This document shows, piece by piece, positions 1 to 8,895 of a stretch of DNA of 64,000 nucleotides (the stretch's first letter is position 1; each line of letters starts with the position of its first letter). Under the pieces are notes generated by a model. The model searched no databases. It was given only the letters and a program-made list of their open reading frames with translations, and was not told where the DNA came from. A program made the translations under genes and the position numbers. Origin of the DNA: JALOLG01 sp963776935 (GTDB lineage: Bacteria; Actinomycetota; Acidimicrobiia; Acidimicrobiales; Ilumatobacteraceae); NCBI GenBank assembly GCA_963776935.1, contig CAVZOP010000001.1, positions 186,001-250,000 on the forward strand. The letters are read 5' to 3'.

Positions 1-1017
1 CTGATCGATGTCGTCCCAGCTCGGTCCGGTACCCTCGACAACAGTCTCTTGACCGCCGCGGTTGGTCGACCATGTGGTCGCGGCTTCGGCGTCGATGATG
101 TCGTCGACGGAGTGGCCGGCGCTCGGGACGATCGTAAACCGTGCCTCGTTGCCCTCCACGGTGGTGGTGTCGTACACGAGCTGGCTCTGGTTGAACGGGA
201 GCAGCGGATCGGCGAGGCCGTGCAGGACCCAGATCGGGATTTCCGAACCGTCGATGTAGCTGCTCGGATCGGCCTCCTCGGTCTCCGCCGGGCAGTCCTG
301 GATGCTGAGCAACGCCCCCGGGAACACCTCACCCGGGCACTCGATCAGGAACCCCTCCGGCGAGGTCGGGCTGTCGTGGGGATAAGCGAACCCCATCGGC
401 AGGTTGTTGTCAGCCGCGAACTGGTCCATTGACAAGAAGTCGGTCGGCGGGAAGAACGGCACGGCAACCTGGACGGCACTCGATGTGCCGTCGACACCCG
501 TTTCGCCCTGCAGTTCCATGATGTCACTGGTGGTCGCTGCGAACGCCGCAGCCCACCCACCGGACGAGTTACCCATGAACACGAACCGATCCGGGTCGAT
601 ACCGTATTGGTCGGCGTTCTCCCGAAGCCAGCGGAACGCGGCGCGCACATCGTACCCCTGAGCCGGGAAACGTGCGTCGAAGCTCGACCGGATGCTGATC
701 GTCGCCACCGCATAGCCCCGGGCCGTGAACTCCTCGGCAATCGCGACCGCACCACCGGAGTCCTTCGCGGTATTGCTGAACCAGGCAGAGCCCGAATGCC
801 AGATGACCAGCGGCAACGGCGCCTCGCCCGGCACGTCCGGTACGTACAAGTCGAGCAGATTACCCGGGACCGCCGGTCCGTACGCGAGATCTTCGATCTC
901 GGTCACCTCGAACGACTCCTCGTTAGACCGAGCGTCAACCGGCGCGGCAACAGCGACAACAACGCCGGTGACCGCCAAGCACGCCGATAGACTCCACCGA
1001 GTACGTCGCTTCTTCAT
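1..1017 (-). CDS. Secreted alpha/beta hydrolase (esterase-like), 3' end beyond window
   Basis: Reads as 339 codons from the ATG at 1017 to the window edge, so the C-terminus is missing. Residues 1-30 look like a Sec signal peptide: basic MKKRRTRW, a hydrophobic core, then APVDAR. An HSGS segment near residue 74 matches the oxyanion region. G149-N-S151-S-G153 is the nucleophile elbow, with acid D270 in HGLADP and H302 in SAGH completing the triad. Known family: BD-FAE/carboxylesterase-type hydrolases acting on esters outside the cell. A purine-rich AGGGGA lies just upstream of the start. The substrate cannot be told. Confidence 0.8.
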   Translation of the reverse strand, partial: MKKRRTRWSLSACLAVTGVVVAVAAPVDARSNEESFEVTEIEDLAYGPAVPGNLLDLYVPDVPGEAPLPLVIWHSGSAWFSNTAKDSGGAVAIAEEFTARGYAVATISIRSSFDARFPAQGYDVRAAFRWLRENADQYGIDPDRFVFMGNSSGGWAAAFAATTSDIMELQGETGVDGTSSAVQVAVPFFPPTDFLSMDQFAADNNLPMGFAYPHDSPTSPEGFLIECPGEVFPGALLSIQDCPAETEEADPSSYIDGSEIPIWVLHGLADPLLPFNQSQLVYDTTTVEGNEARFTIVPSAGHSVDDIIDAEAATTWSTNRGGQETVVEGTGPSWDDIDQ

Positions 1018-1214
1018 GAGGTCCCCTGGGTAGCTGTTACCAACATCCCTACCCAACAGCGGCTCTTCCCGAACCTCACAGGCGAGACAACAACGCGTGA
1101 AACGCGAGTCGCGGTGCGGCTTCTGACCGCAGCACCTGAATACTGCTGCACACGTGCGGCCTGGCCCAGAGCAGCGGGCCGGTGCTACGACCACCGCCAC
1201 GCGATGATAATTGG

Positions 1215-1404
1215 ATGTCCGAGCTCCGCGCTCCACAGATCGGTGCGCCGGCGACCCGAGCCCTGGCCTCGATCGGCATCACTCGACTCGAACAGCTCGT
1301 CGATCGGAGCAAGGCGAGCCCCTGGCCCTCCACGGATTCGGTCCCCGGGCCCTCGCATCCTCGAGGAAACGCTCGCGGCTGGCGGCCAGTCGATGCGTCC
1401 GTGA
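1215..1404 (+). pseudogene. Broken helix-hairpin-helix DNA-binding small protein
   Basis: Three consecutive reading frames together give one HhH protein of about 63 residues. The first (from ATG 1215) has IGAPATRALASIGITRLEQL, the second contains LALHGFGPRAL, and the third ends ILEETLAAGGQSMRP then stop. This is the pattern of small RNA-polymerase-alpha-CTD-like HhH proteins in actinobacteria. Two frame changes (about 1310 and 1355) prevent a continuous product. GATAAT at 1206-1211 could be its -10 box. The breaks could be real decay or indel errors, which are common in this part of the window. Confidence 0.55.
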
Positions 1405-1764
1405 ACGCCTGCTTCTGTCACGCAGCGGCACTGCATGCTGCGACGCCTCCACGGACACGTCGGGACCCGCGGGCCACTACCACCGTGACACCCCCGAACT
1501 CGGTTGGGTCGTACACGATCACGACGGCGACCGGCGCAGCACCCCGACCTCAGAGGACCCGGATCAGGTCGTCGACGAAAGTCCCCAGGGTCGCGTGCGT
1601 CGCTGACGGATGACGCAGGCGTCGTCCGGCCCATCGAGACCGCCCCCGAACGCCGGGACGGAGCCGCTCCCACGGCTCCGTCGTGAGCGTGGTAGCAACC
1701 CAACGAGGAAGCTCTCCCCCCAAATCGCGTTCACGTTTGGCCAACCGAGCCGACGCGCAACAAT
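1405..1764. other. Gene-free stretch
   Basis: Open frames exist on both strands but none resembles a protein family, and none has a convincing start with a ribosome site or -10 box. No strong hairpin or repeat was seen. Confidence 0.4.
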
Positions 1765-1770
1765 GTGCGC

Positions 1771-2190
1771 ATGGCTTTCGCCGACGACGAGCTCGACTAC
1801 CTCCGATCCCAGCCGCTGGCCCGCCTGGCCACCGTTGCCCCGGACGGCCAGCCCGATGTCACCCCGGTCGCCCTCGAGGTCGAGGGCACGACTCTGTGGG
1901 TGTGCGGGGCGGGTGAGGCGGTCCTGCGCACGCGCAAGATCCGCAACATCACTGCCGGCCACCGCCAGGTCGCCCTCGTGGTCGATGACCTGCCGTCCTT
2001 GGAGCCGTTCATCGCCCGGGGCATCCGCATCTACGGGACAGCCGAGGACCCCATCGACCGAGTCGGCATGGTCGGCCCGGGCCACTACGTCCGGGTCACG
2101 CCGACTATCTCGTGGAGCTGGAACCTCGAAGGTGCTCCCGCCGGCGACACCTGGTACGAGGCGCGCCGCACCGACCACCAGCGCGCCTGA
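1771..2190 (+). CDS. PPOX-class F420-dependent oxidoreductase-like protein
   Basis: Small (139 aa) single-domain split-barrel flavin/F420 protein. The N-terminus LRSQPLARLATVAPDGQPDV is the classic pyridoxamine-phosphate-oxidase-like opening (strands 1-2), followed by TPVALEVEGTTLWV and a KIRNITAGHRQVALVVDD stretch typical of the cofactor phosphate site. Known members of this group in actinobacteria bind F420 or FMN and reduce small organic molecules. The ATG at 1771 is preferred, with an in-frame GTG at 1765 as an alternative. No operon partner is evident. Confidence 0.75.
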   Translation: MAFADDELDYLRSQPLARLATVAPDGQPDVTPVALEVEGTTLWVCGAGEAVLRTRKIRNITAGHRQVALVVDDLPSLEPFIARGIRIYGTAEDPIDRVGMVGPGHYVRVTPTISWSWNLEGAPAGDTWYEARRTDHQRA

Positions 2191-2520
2191 GGGGCACCAG
2201 CGCCGCGACCGCCAGGAGGACATGCACGTTCTGCCGGCGATGAGCGCGGCGGTCGGCGTGCCTCGCGCTGGCGATCCCAGGCTCCGTCCACCGGCAGACC
2301 GCCCCACAACGCCGGCTTGATGGCGGTCCCTCGCTCGAGGACAAGCCCAAGGGAGCTGGCTGTTGATCTCACGGTGTTGGCGGTCGACGGCGCGTGTGGC
2401 CACCCCCGACCCATGTGCGTCGATCCGCTGGCGGGTTGACGCGCCGGCCGCCGCCGCTCCTCTACGCTGCCCGAGTGGGTGGCCGCAACGAAGCGCCACC
2501 GTGCCACGAGGAGACCTGCC
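2191..2520. other. Gene-free stretch
   Basis: No coding frame resembles a known family. The last bases before 2521 include GAGGAGA, which serves as the ribosome site of the following gene. Confidence 0.4.
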
Positions 2521-3126
2521 ATGGCTGATGAGACCGAGCCCACGACCAGCGCCGACGTACCCGCCGATGACACGACCGACGTCGCCGCTGCGGTGGTCAC
2601 CGACGGCGCCTACGCGCTCGTTGTCGCCGATTTCTCGGACATCGACGCGGCGTGGGAGGCGTACGACGAGCTCGACCGGGCGGTTGACCCGGCCGGCCTG
2701 AAGATCGAGGGCGTGCTGGTCCTCAAGAAGGGCGGCGACGGCACCGTCGAGGTGCAGAAGCTCACCGACCACAGCGCGCGCCAGGGCCTGAAGTGGGGCG
2801 TCGTGGGGGGCGTGGTGCTCGGCGTGCTGTTCCCGCCGTCGATCATCGGCAGCGCCGCGGTGCTCGGCGCCGCCGGCGCCGGCATCGGGGGCCTCCAGAA
2901 GCGCCATCACCGCAAGGAGCTGGCCGAGGAGCTCACCGACGCTATCGACCTGGGCCACTCCGGGCTCGTGCTGCTGGTGTCCGACCCCGCCGCCGTCGAG
3001 CTGCAGCAGGCGCTGGCCAAGGCCGACCACATCGTCCGCAAGGCCGTCGACAAGGCTGCCGCCGAGGAGATCAAGGCCGAGGCCGAGGCGGCGCAGGCGA
3101 CGGCAGACGACCCGGCCAAGACCTGA
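2521..3126 (+). CDS. DUF1269-type membrane-associated protein
   Basis: 201 residues. An acidic, Thr/Asp-rich N-terminus (1-28) precedes the core AYALVVADFSDIDAAWEAYD. A glycine-rich hydrophobic hairpin follows (about residues 95-125: GVVGGVVLGVLFPPSIIGSA) and the C-terminal helix is Ala/Glu-rich. The pattern of Asp/Glu core, Gly-rich membrane hairpin and 'LVLLVSDPAAVELQQAL' matches the DUF1269 family of putative membrane or shock proteins, whose function is unknown. GAGGAGA lies 7-8 nt before the ATG. It stands alone between unrelated genes. Confidence 0.7.
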   Translation: MADETEPTTSADVPADDTTDVAAAVVTDGAYALVVADFSDIDAAWEAYDELDRAVDPAGLKIEGVLVLKKGGDGTVEVQKLTDHSARQGLKWGVVGGVVLGVLFPPSIIGSAAVLGAAGAGIGGLQKRHHRKELAEELTDAIDLGHSGLVLLVSDPAAVELQQALAKADHIVRKAVDKAAAEEIKAEAEAAQATADDPAKT

Positions 3127-3208
3127 CGAGCAGGCACCGACGAGGAGACCGAGGCGGAGTCCAGCGGGCAGGGGGCGAGAAGTCGTTCGAACTCGGGCGG
3201 CCGTGTTC

Positions 3209-3661
3209 CTACTTGAGGGTCTGGCCGTCGGCGAGCCTCTCGATGGCAGTGGCGGCACGACGGTCCCTGGTCGCTTGCTGCTTGGCTGAGCCAACCCATT
3301 CGGCGTACTCGCGCTGGTGGGAGTAGGACAGCTTCTGAAACGCGACTGCCACATCGGGGCGGTCGGCCCACGCCGCGATGAGTTCGACTGGTACATCAGC
3401 CTGTCGCGGAGCGTCGTCGAGCTCGATGCGAACCTCGACTTCGTCGCCGATCTCGATGCCCAGGTCGGCGCGCGCCGCCTTGCTCAATCCGACCAGGTTC
3501 TGTCCGTCCATGACGGCGAGTCGCAACCGGGCGGACCGACTCCTGACGCTGACGCGCAGCGCAGCGCGCTTTCCGCCGCCAATGGCTTCAACTTGTTCCT
3601 CGGTGAGCACGAACGCGGCCGCAGGTCCGACCGCCCGTGCGACCATCCGTCCTTCGATCAT
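3209..3661 (-). CDS. YdeI/DUF1905-family protein
   Basis: 150 residues from ATG 3661 (MIEGRM). The first half is a small beta domain (RLRLAVMDGQNLVGLSKAAR, then IEIGDEVEVRIELDD), as in DUF1905. The second half, FQKLSYSHQREYAEWV followed by AKQQATRDRRAATAIERLADG, is the YdeI/OmpD-associated helical tail. Known relatives are small cytosolic proteins sometimes linked to bacteriocin or peptide tolerance, but their biochemistry is undefined. Longer in-frame starts exist (to 3706) and lack support. Strand is opposite to the flanking genes. Confidence 0.75.
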   Translation of the reverse strand: MIEGRMVARAVGPAAAFVLTEEQVEAIGGGKRAALRVSVRSRSARLRLAVMDGQNLVGLSKAARADLGIEIGDEVEVRIELDDAPRQADVPVELIAAWADRPDVAVAFQKLSYSHQREYAEWVGSAKQQATRDRRAATAIERLADGQTLK

Positions 3662-4008
3662 CGTTCTTGACTCTACGGATGCCGTCGCTCGTGTCGGAGC
3701 AGACATTCGACGGAACCAACGAGCGCGCCCCCAAACGCCGGCTGACGGACGTACGTTGCCGGCAAACGGCTGTCACTCAGGCCGCCCACGATCTCGCGCC
3801 TCGCCGGCCGGCGAGCCGGCGAGTCAACTGGATCACCGCTGGCGCTGGAGGCGGATCGCCCCGTCGTGTTCGAGGCAATGAGATTCCAGTTCGACGTGAC
3901 ATCCGCAAGCTCTCGCATCGCGAGGTCCAGACCTATCGCCACGAGGTTGACCTCGTTGGTGCCGCCACGTTGTGACGGCGCTGGACAGAAAGCTTGTACC
4001 CTCCGCCG
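3662..4008. other. Gene-free stretch upstream of the lipoprotein
   Basis: No supported coding frame. The segment has a GCCGGC-rich palindromic patch near 3800-3825. It ends in TACCCT (3997-4002), a -10-like box 6 nt before the ATG at 4009. Confidence 0.4.
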
Positions 4009-4950
4009 ATGCAGCACGGCGGGCGGGCGTTGGTAATCGCTTGGGCCGCGGCCCTGGTGCTGAGTTCCTGCGGTGGCGGTGGATCTGACCAGCCGAGCGG
4101 TTCACCCACATCGGCAACCTCTGAGGGCGCGCCGACTGCAACCGGTGTCGCGGATTCGAGCTGGGTTCCACCGACTGGCTCGTTGGCCGTCGACGGTGCG
4201 GTCGACATCGACGCACTCGACACGTTGGCGGACGAGTTTGCTGCGCTCTATGAGGAGCAGCAATTCGACCGCTTGAACGAATTGTCCGGGCAACTCGAGC
4301 GTACCTGTTCAACCTGTCCGGCCTCGAGGAGGGGCTCGGTGGAACCGAGGCCGTCGACACGTCCATCATCGAGACGGGGCAATGGCTCGCCGCCCTGGCC
4401 GTCGAGGTACAGAGCTCCGTCGAATCTGCCGAGCTCGAACCACACGGGTTCCGCAACACAGCTCGAGCACAAACCGACGGAGTACCGAGCCTCGGTATGG
4501 GCCTGTTCGGCGGGATGATGGTCACCGTGCTCGGTGGTGATGCAGCCGTCGCGGCAACGAATAGTGGCTCGACCGGGTCGGGAGACTCGCAAGGGCGTCA
4601 ACATCGATGCGACGAGCGGCAAGGCCGAACTGGCGACTGAGCACAGCTCAACGGACAGCCACGGAGTCACCACAACATTGAACCGCAATGTCGTGACACC
4701 GTGCCCAGCGGCGGACGGCACATTCACGGCATCGGCCACGATCGACACGTCGAGCACGATCCACAACGGCTCCACCGGCAAGCGCGCAACGCTGGACGTG
4801 ACCATCACCGGGACGGTCGACGACAACGCCACGCTCGTCGGCTACGACGTCACCTCCCGCAGTCAATACGCCGATTTCGTCGACAGCCAAGGCACGTGGG
4901 CGTCGCTGTACCCAGGGGCGTCGTGCGGCGCATGTTCAGGAACGGCTGTC
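4009..4950 (+). pseudogene. Lipoprotein gene, interrupted by frame changes
   Basis: Starts with a clear lipoprotein signal (WAAALVLSSCGGGG, lipobox Cys about residue 18) and an acidic helix IDALDTLADEFAALYEEQQ. The frame changes near 4300 to LFNLSGLEEGLGGTEAVDTS and on to LGMGLFGGMMVTVLGGDAA. It changes again near 4580 to a secreted Thr/Ser-rich domain (GVNIDATSGKAEL, TASATIDTSSTIHNGSTGKR, GYDVTSRSQYADFVDS). The pieces run in order with coding-like composition, so they are one envelope protein of roughly 300 residues. No family is recognised, and the 3' limit is uncertain (about 4900-5000). Confidence 0.5.
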
Positions 4951-5227
4951 GTGAAGCCCGGTCCGACAGCTGCGCCGTCGAACGTCGGACGCGAGTCCCG
5001 GAGTGCCCGCTTGTCGTCCAACCCTTTATACCTTCGCTCGCATGCGGATAGTCACGTGGTCAGGACTATCGCGGCTACACATGTCCGCAACCGCCGGCTC
5101 GCGGGCGGACGCCGATGCGCCGATCGGTGCGAGTCGGTAAGTGAGCCGGCTTGTTGTTCGGTGTCGTTCTTATCAGCAGGCAACGCGTCGTTGCTGCGGC
5201 AGTGGCGTGAAGTGACGGTCGAGGGTT

Positions 5228-5647
5228 TCACATCGGTCGCTTGTTCCCTTGGTCGAGCCGGGCGGCCACCGATTGCAGCACGTTCCAACCGAGGCCCGGC
5301 ACCTCGTCGAACGCCTTGCGCAACGAGGCCCGATCGAGCACGAGCCACTCGATCGGCGTTTCGGCTTCCACCGTGGCGGTTCGCGGAGTGCCGAGGATCA
5401 CGCTGAGTTCACCGACCACTTCGCCTGGCCCGAGGCGTGCGACCCGGCGCCCGTTCCTGCGCACGACCGCCGATCCGGTCAGGATCAGGTACAGGTTCGC
5501 CGACGGAGCGCCCTCGACAAACAACGTGTGCCCAGCCTCCACGCTCTCCGTCCGGGTCCGCGACAACAATCGCGCCAACTCTCGCTTCGAGCAGTTGGCG
5601 AAGAGCGGGATGTTCGACAGTTGAGCAACCCGTTGTCGTTGCTGCAT
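5228..5647 (-). CDS. Single-domain cyclic-nucleotide-binding protein
   Basis: 139 residues. The cNMP-binding fold runs IPLFANCSKRELARLLSRTR, TLFVEGAPSANLYLILTGSA, LGPGEVVGELSVILGTPRTA and ends VAARLDQGNKRPM. GEVVGELSVILGTPRTATV is the phosphate-binding cassette (usual FGELALL-x3-PRTATV). There is no HTH or transmembrane domain, so it is not a CRP-type regulator by itself. Known role: a stand-alone sensor of cAMP or related nucleotides acting on a partner. A second, broken protein of the same fold lies 310 bp away on the same strand. Confidence 0.78.
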   Translation of the reverse strand: MQQRQRVAQLSNIPLFANCSKRELARLLSRTRTESVEAGHTLFVEGAPSANLYLILTGSAVVRRNGRRVARLGPGEVVGELSVILGTPRTATVEAETPIEWLVLDRASLRKAFDEVPGLGWNVLQSVAARLDQGNKRPM

Positions 5648-5959
5648 TCACTGAGACTAGTTACAACGCCATCAGTGGAATCCCGACGCGGACGTCCTCC
5701 GCGTTCGGTTACACGGACGGCCCCGGCGTGTCGGCCGCAGTCTCAACGCCAGCGCAGCCGGCGTCCGACGCGGGCCCATGAGCGCACCGAACGCCCTCAG
5801 CGTCCTGTCCGAATATGTCGGGGATAAGTAGAGGACGGACGCGTCCTCGTCGCTGGTTCGCGGCACGCCTACACGCCTGATCGGAGCGGTTCGCGGTGGA
5901 CTCACCGGTGGATGATCTGTGCACCCATTCTACTCACGCGTCGTTGAACCTCGGGTCGG
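5648..5959. other. Gene-free stretch between two cNMP-binding genes
   Basis: No coding frame with recognisable content on either strand, and no clear hairpin terminator. Confidence 0.35.
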
Positions 5960-6350
5960 TCAGGACTGCTGTGACCGCTCAGCGATGATCGCGGCGATCC
6001 GATCGTGCACCACCGGATGCTCCTCGACCATCGTCTTGTAGTCCCAAGCCATCAGCTCGCGAGCTTCACCCGACCACGCGAGGCAACGTCCGCGTTCCGC
6101 TTGCGGCTGGACTCGAGGGCCATCTCACCGAAGAAGTCGCCCGGCCTCAGGGTGGCGACACGGCGGAACTCGTGATGAACGTCGACCTCCCCGGCGAGCA
6201 CGATGAAGAACGCGTACGCATCATCGCCTTCACCGCGATGTTGTGGTCGGAGAGGACCTCGACCTCTTGAAACCGCGCGGTGCATACAACGATTTGATCC
6301 TCGGTAAGTCCTTCGAACAGAGCGCAAGACGAGAGTCGTTCCGGGTCCAT
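5960..6350 (-). pseudogene. Broken cyclic-nucleotide-binding protein
   Basis: Begins MDPERLSSCALFEGLTEDQI. It changes frame near 6235 to DDAYAFFIVLAGEVDVHHEF, LRPGDFFGEMALESSRKRNA. It changes again near 6070 to ELMAWDYKTMVEEHPVVHDR and ends IIAERSQQS. In order these give a complete cNMP-binding domain including the FFGEMALESSRKRNADV phosphate cassette. Two single-base frame changes separate the parts. As in the neighbouring intact copy, no DNA-binding domain is present. Confidence 0.6.
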
Positions 6351-7040
6351 GATCAGCTCCTCTCCATGACCTCGATGACATGAGATGCAGCGCCGGTGCC
6401 TCTCCGCTGAGTGGTGTCTTCGATAGGACCCTCAATGTGGGTGGTGCCGAACGGAACTCGGCGACGGGTCTTCATCATCGCGCATTGACGGAAGGGCATG
6501 CCGCAACCCACGTCCGCACGCCGGTGAAGCGCGCCTTCAAGGCACGGCTGGGTCGCCACAGATCCATCCCCCGCCGAACCCCTGTTCGTACAGGATGGCC
6601 GGCCACGTCCGCGACCACCACCGGCCCGACCGCGCCCGCTCTCTTCGACACCCTCATCCAACGAGCCCAATCATGCTCTTGACAGCGATCACCCGGACAA
6701 CGCCGTTCAGGGGTGGGCTCGAGGTGACACAGAACGCCCAGTTGCCGTCGGCGAGAACGCTCACGACCCGGCTACGTAACGCACGTGGATCCGGCGATCT
6801 GAATTCGTCGGCCGCGTCCCGGACGTGCGGCGACCGCACACAGGTAACGCCACGCAGTAACCCGTCGACGGATGTCGATGGACCGCTCGGTAACGGCCCA
6901 ACCGTGACACGAGATAATCCCGAGCGGGACACGGACCTCGGCGTCGCGGTATCGCGCATGGGATATGCGTGCGGTGCGCCACGATCGGCCCCGATTGGGA
7001 AGTGCGGTACTGGACGGCTCGACGGGCCTGTGACTCCCGT
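6351..7040. other. Gene-free stretch with one copy of a promoter-like repeat
   Basis: About 690 bp in which no open frame on either strand resembles a protein family. The notable element is at 6886-6924, a CTCGGTAACGGCCC...GATAAT block. A close imperfect copy occurs at 8793-8836 upstream of the recombinase gene. Confidence 0.4.
6886..6924 (+). repeat. Promoter-like repeat, copy 1
   Basis: CTCGGTAACGGCCC, then GTGACAC and GATAAT. GGTAAC and GATAAT are 18 bp apart, like -35/-10 elements. The second copy lies at 8793-8836. No gene follows this copy on the same strand, so it may be a displaced promoter. Confidence 0.4.
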
Positions 7041-7772
7041 TCACCCCAGGAGGGCGAGGTCCCGCCGGACGTAGCGCAGGTGCGCCCACTCCTCCTCCAG
7101 GATCACGCGCACGCAGTCACCGACGGTGGGATGCCAGTCCCCGCCGCCCCACGGGTTGTCGCGCTCCTCGGCGAGCAGCTCCGGCGTGGCAGTGGACAGG
7201 AAGTCGGTCACCAACTGCTGCCGCTCGGCTCGCACCGCGAGGATGTCCTCGAACGCCGGCGCGTCGGCCCGGAAGATCGACATGTCGAAGCCCATCTCGG
7301 CCGCACCAGTGAAGATCTGGCCGATCTCGTGGAACGGCTGCTCCATCCCCATGATCCCGCCGCGGAGCCAGGCGTCGGTCGCCAGCACGAGGTGACGCAG
7401 GGTCTGGGCCAGCGACCACTCGTCCTCGACGTGGGCGTCCACCAGTTCCGGGGGCGTGTTCGTCACCGTCGTCTCCCACGCGGCCTGCACCGCGACCCAA
7501 CCGTCCCGCAGGCCCTCGGGCGTTTGCGCCTTCTGCAGCTCGCGGCCGGGGAACTGCCGGTTGAGCTCGGCGTCGACGAATGGCACCACGTCGACGCCGT
7601 TGACGATGAGGCTGCCGAAGAACAGGTCATGGCTGTCGATGTCGAGCCCGCCCACGTCGACGCTGCGCATCGTCACCCCGCTGACGTCAGACGATCTCAG
7701 GGTGGCGCCCCGAAAGCTCGTCCTGACGAACGTCGCGCCCTCGAAATCCTGGGTACCGGAATAGATCGTCAT
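7041..7772 (-). CDS. Pentapeptide-repeat/DinB-superfamily fusion protein
   Basis: 243 residues. Residues 1-60 are pentapeptide-like (FEGATFVRTSFRGATLRSSD, then VSGVTMRSVDVGGLD). A linker INGVDVVPFVDAELN leads into a DinB_2 four-helix domain: GWVAVQAAWETTV, EWSLAQTLRHLVLATDAWLR and the C-terminal EEEWAHLRYVRRDLALL. His residues in TLRHLV and EEWAHLRY sit where the DinB/YfiT metal triad lies. Known members are probable thiol- or metal-dependent transferases of unknown substrate, and this domain order is common in actinobacteria. The gene stands alone. Confidence 0.75.
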   Translation of the reverse strand: MTIYSGTQDFEGATFVRTSFRGATLRSSDVSGVTMRSVDVGGLDIDSHDLFFGSLIVNGVDVVPFVDAELNRQFPGRELQKAQTPEGLRDGWVAVQAAWETTVTNTPPELVDAHVEDEWSLAQTLRHLVLATDAWLRGGIMGMEQPFHEIGQIFTGAAEMGFDMSIFRADAPAFEDILAVRAERQQLVTDFLSTATPELLAEERDNPWGGGDWHPTVGDCVRVILEEEWAHLRYVRRDLALLG

Positions 7773-8099
7773 TCCTGCATTCTGGCCGTCGACGGTGACA
7801 GTCGTAGCCCGTAGCCGCGCCGAGCCGCCCGTTATCCGGCCTCTTCTCGCAGGGCGCCCCGCTCATAGCGTCCGCTCCGTCTCCCGGGCGGCGCACCCAG
7901 GGGGGCGCCGCCGCATCGCGGCCAACCCCGCGCTCGGGATCGCCCGATCACGCTCACTCGAAGAGACACGCTTGCCGTGCTACGGGTTGGATCTGTCGAC
8001 GTCGTGCACCTGCCCGACCGGGTAGCCGCGGATATCGGGAGTTCGAACCTCGTGAATACGCGGGCATACCGAATGCCTCGAGCCGGAGGTTTGGGACGG
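7773..8099. other. Gene-free stretch with a tRNA-3'-end-like patch
   Basis: No coding frame supported. At 8036-8054 the sequence CGGGAGTTCGAACCTCGTG resembles the T-arm part of the tRNA-Glu gene at 11729-11745 with two single-base insertions. No complete tRNA fold can be drawn here. Confidence 0.3.
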
Positions 8100-8635
8100 T
8101 CAGGTTTGCGAGCGCCGATCAATGATCAGGACTCGGGCGTCGACGCGAGGCGCGGGGTCGAAGGCCCAGCGGGGGACACGTGGTCCGAGGTCGACATCGA
8201 AGACTCGTCGCCAGTGCGCAGCCGCCGGAGCCGCAGGGCTCACCCACCGTCGTGCTGCCTGTTACTGAAGCACGAGCCTCGCCGACAGCAACCGACTCCC
8301 GGGCTGAAGGATTCGGCGGAGAAGCGCATTCGTGACGGCGAACGGGGGATTCGCCACGACGTGGTATGGCCTCTTGGGCAACCGCAAGTCGGCTGCGTCG
8401 GCCTGCACGACGACGACCTCGTGTCCGAAGCGGGCCCGCAGATCGTCGGCGCGCTGAGGGTGCGCCTCGATAGCGATCACTCGTGCACCTGCGGCCACGA
8501 GCGGGCGGTGATCGCTCCGGCACCAGCACCGATGTCGATAACGAGCGAGCGAGGTTCGATCGGCGCTGAACGGACGAGCTGTTCAGCCCAGCGGGCGTCG
8601 AGTTGGTGCCATCCCCATCGCCGTGAGTTGGCCAC
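8100..8635 (-). pseudogene. Short Erm-type 23S rRNA (adenine) methyltransferase, broken
   Basis: Reads from GTG 8635 as SRRWGWHQLDARWAEQL, then the SAM motif VIDIGAGAGAIT. One base is missing near 8490; the reading continues LVAAGARVIAIEAHPQRADD, motif VVANPPFAVTNALLRRIL (NPPF catalytic loop) and LVLQ. An in-frame TAA at 8262-8264 follows, then QAARRW...RVDARVLIIDRRSQT to the stop at 8100. Total 178 codons, the size of the short mycobacterial Erm(37) class rather than ~260-residue Erm proteins. Known activity: methylation of the macrolide/lincosamide site of 23S rRNA. One frameshift plus one stop make it inactive as read. Confidence 0.7.
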
Positions 8636-8792
8636 GGCGACGGACCGTCATGATGCACGTCATCGCGTCATCCAACTCGAAGCACACTGCCGCCGACAAA
8701 CCAGTTTCCTTCCACCGGGACGACTTCCGTGCACGGGGCAGTTGGCACTCGATAGCGCCGCACGGTAAGCCGACCCGGCCCAGGATCGACCA

Positions 8793-8836
8793 CTCGGTAA
8801 CGGCCCGACTCGTGGCACCCGATAATCACGGCTGAG
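8793..8836 (+). repeat. Promoter-like repeat, copy 2
   Basis: CTCGGTAACGGCCC, CGTGGCAC and GATAAT (8821-8826), with GGTAAC and GATAAT 19 bp apart. It ends 60 bp before the recombinase ATG and could be its promoter. Imperfect copy of 6886-6924. Confidence 0.4.
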
Positions 8837-8895
8837 GGTCGTGCGAGCGTTGAGGCCCGTCTCCTCGGGAGGCTGGGTCACTCAAGGAGGCCACC

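Noticed and set aside
1564..3396. Long minus-strand open frame of 610 codons
   Set aside because: It runs antisense through the PPOX and DUF1269 genes. Its translation is Arg/Gly-rich with no family signature, a shadow frame typical of high-GC DNA.
6353..7074. Several 60-160-codon frames on both strands
   Set aside because: Mutually overlapping, no ribosome site or -10 box at their starts and no recognisable motif.
8030..8060. Possible tRNA gene
   Set aside because: Only the T-loop-like GTTCGAACC is present; T-stem pairing is poor and no anticodon or acceptor arm could be drawn.
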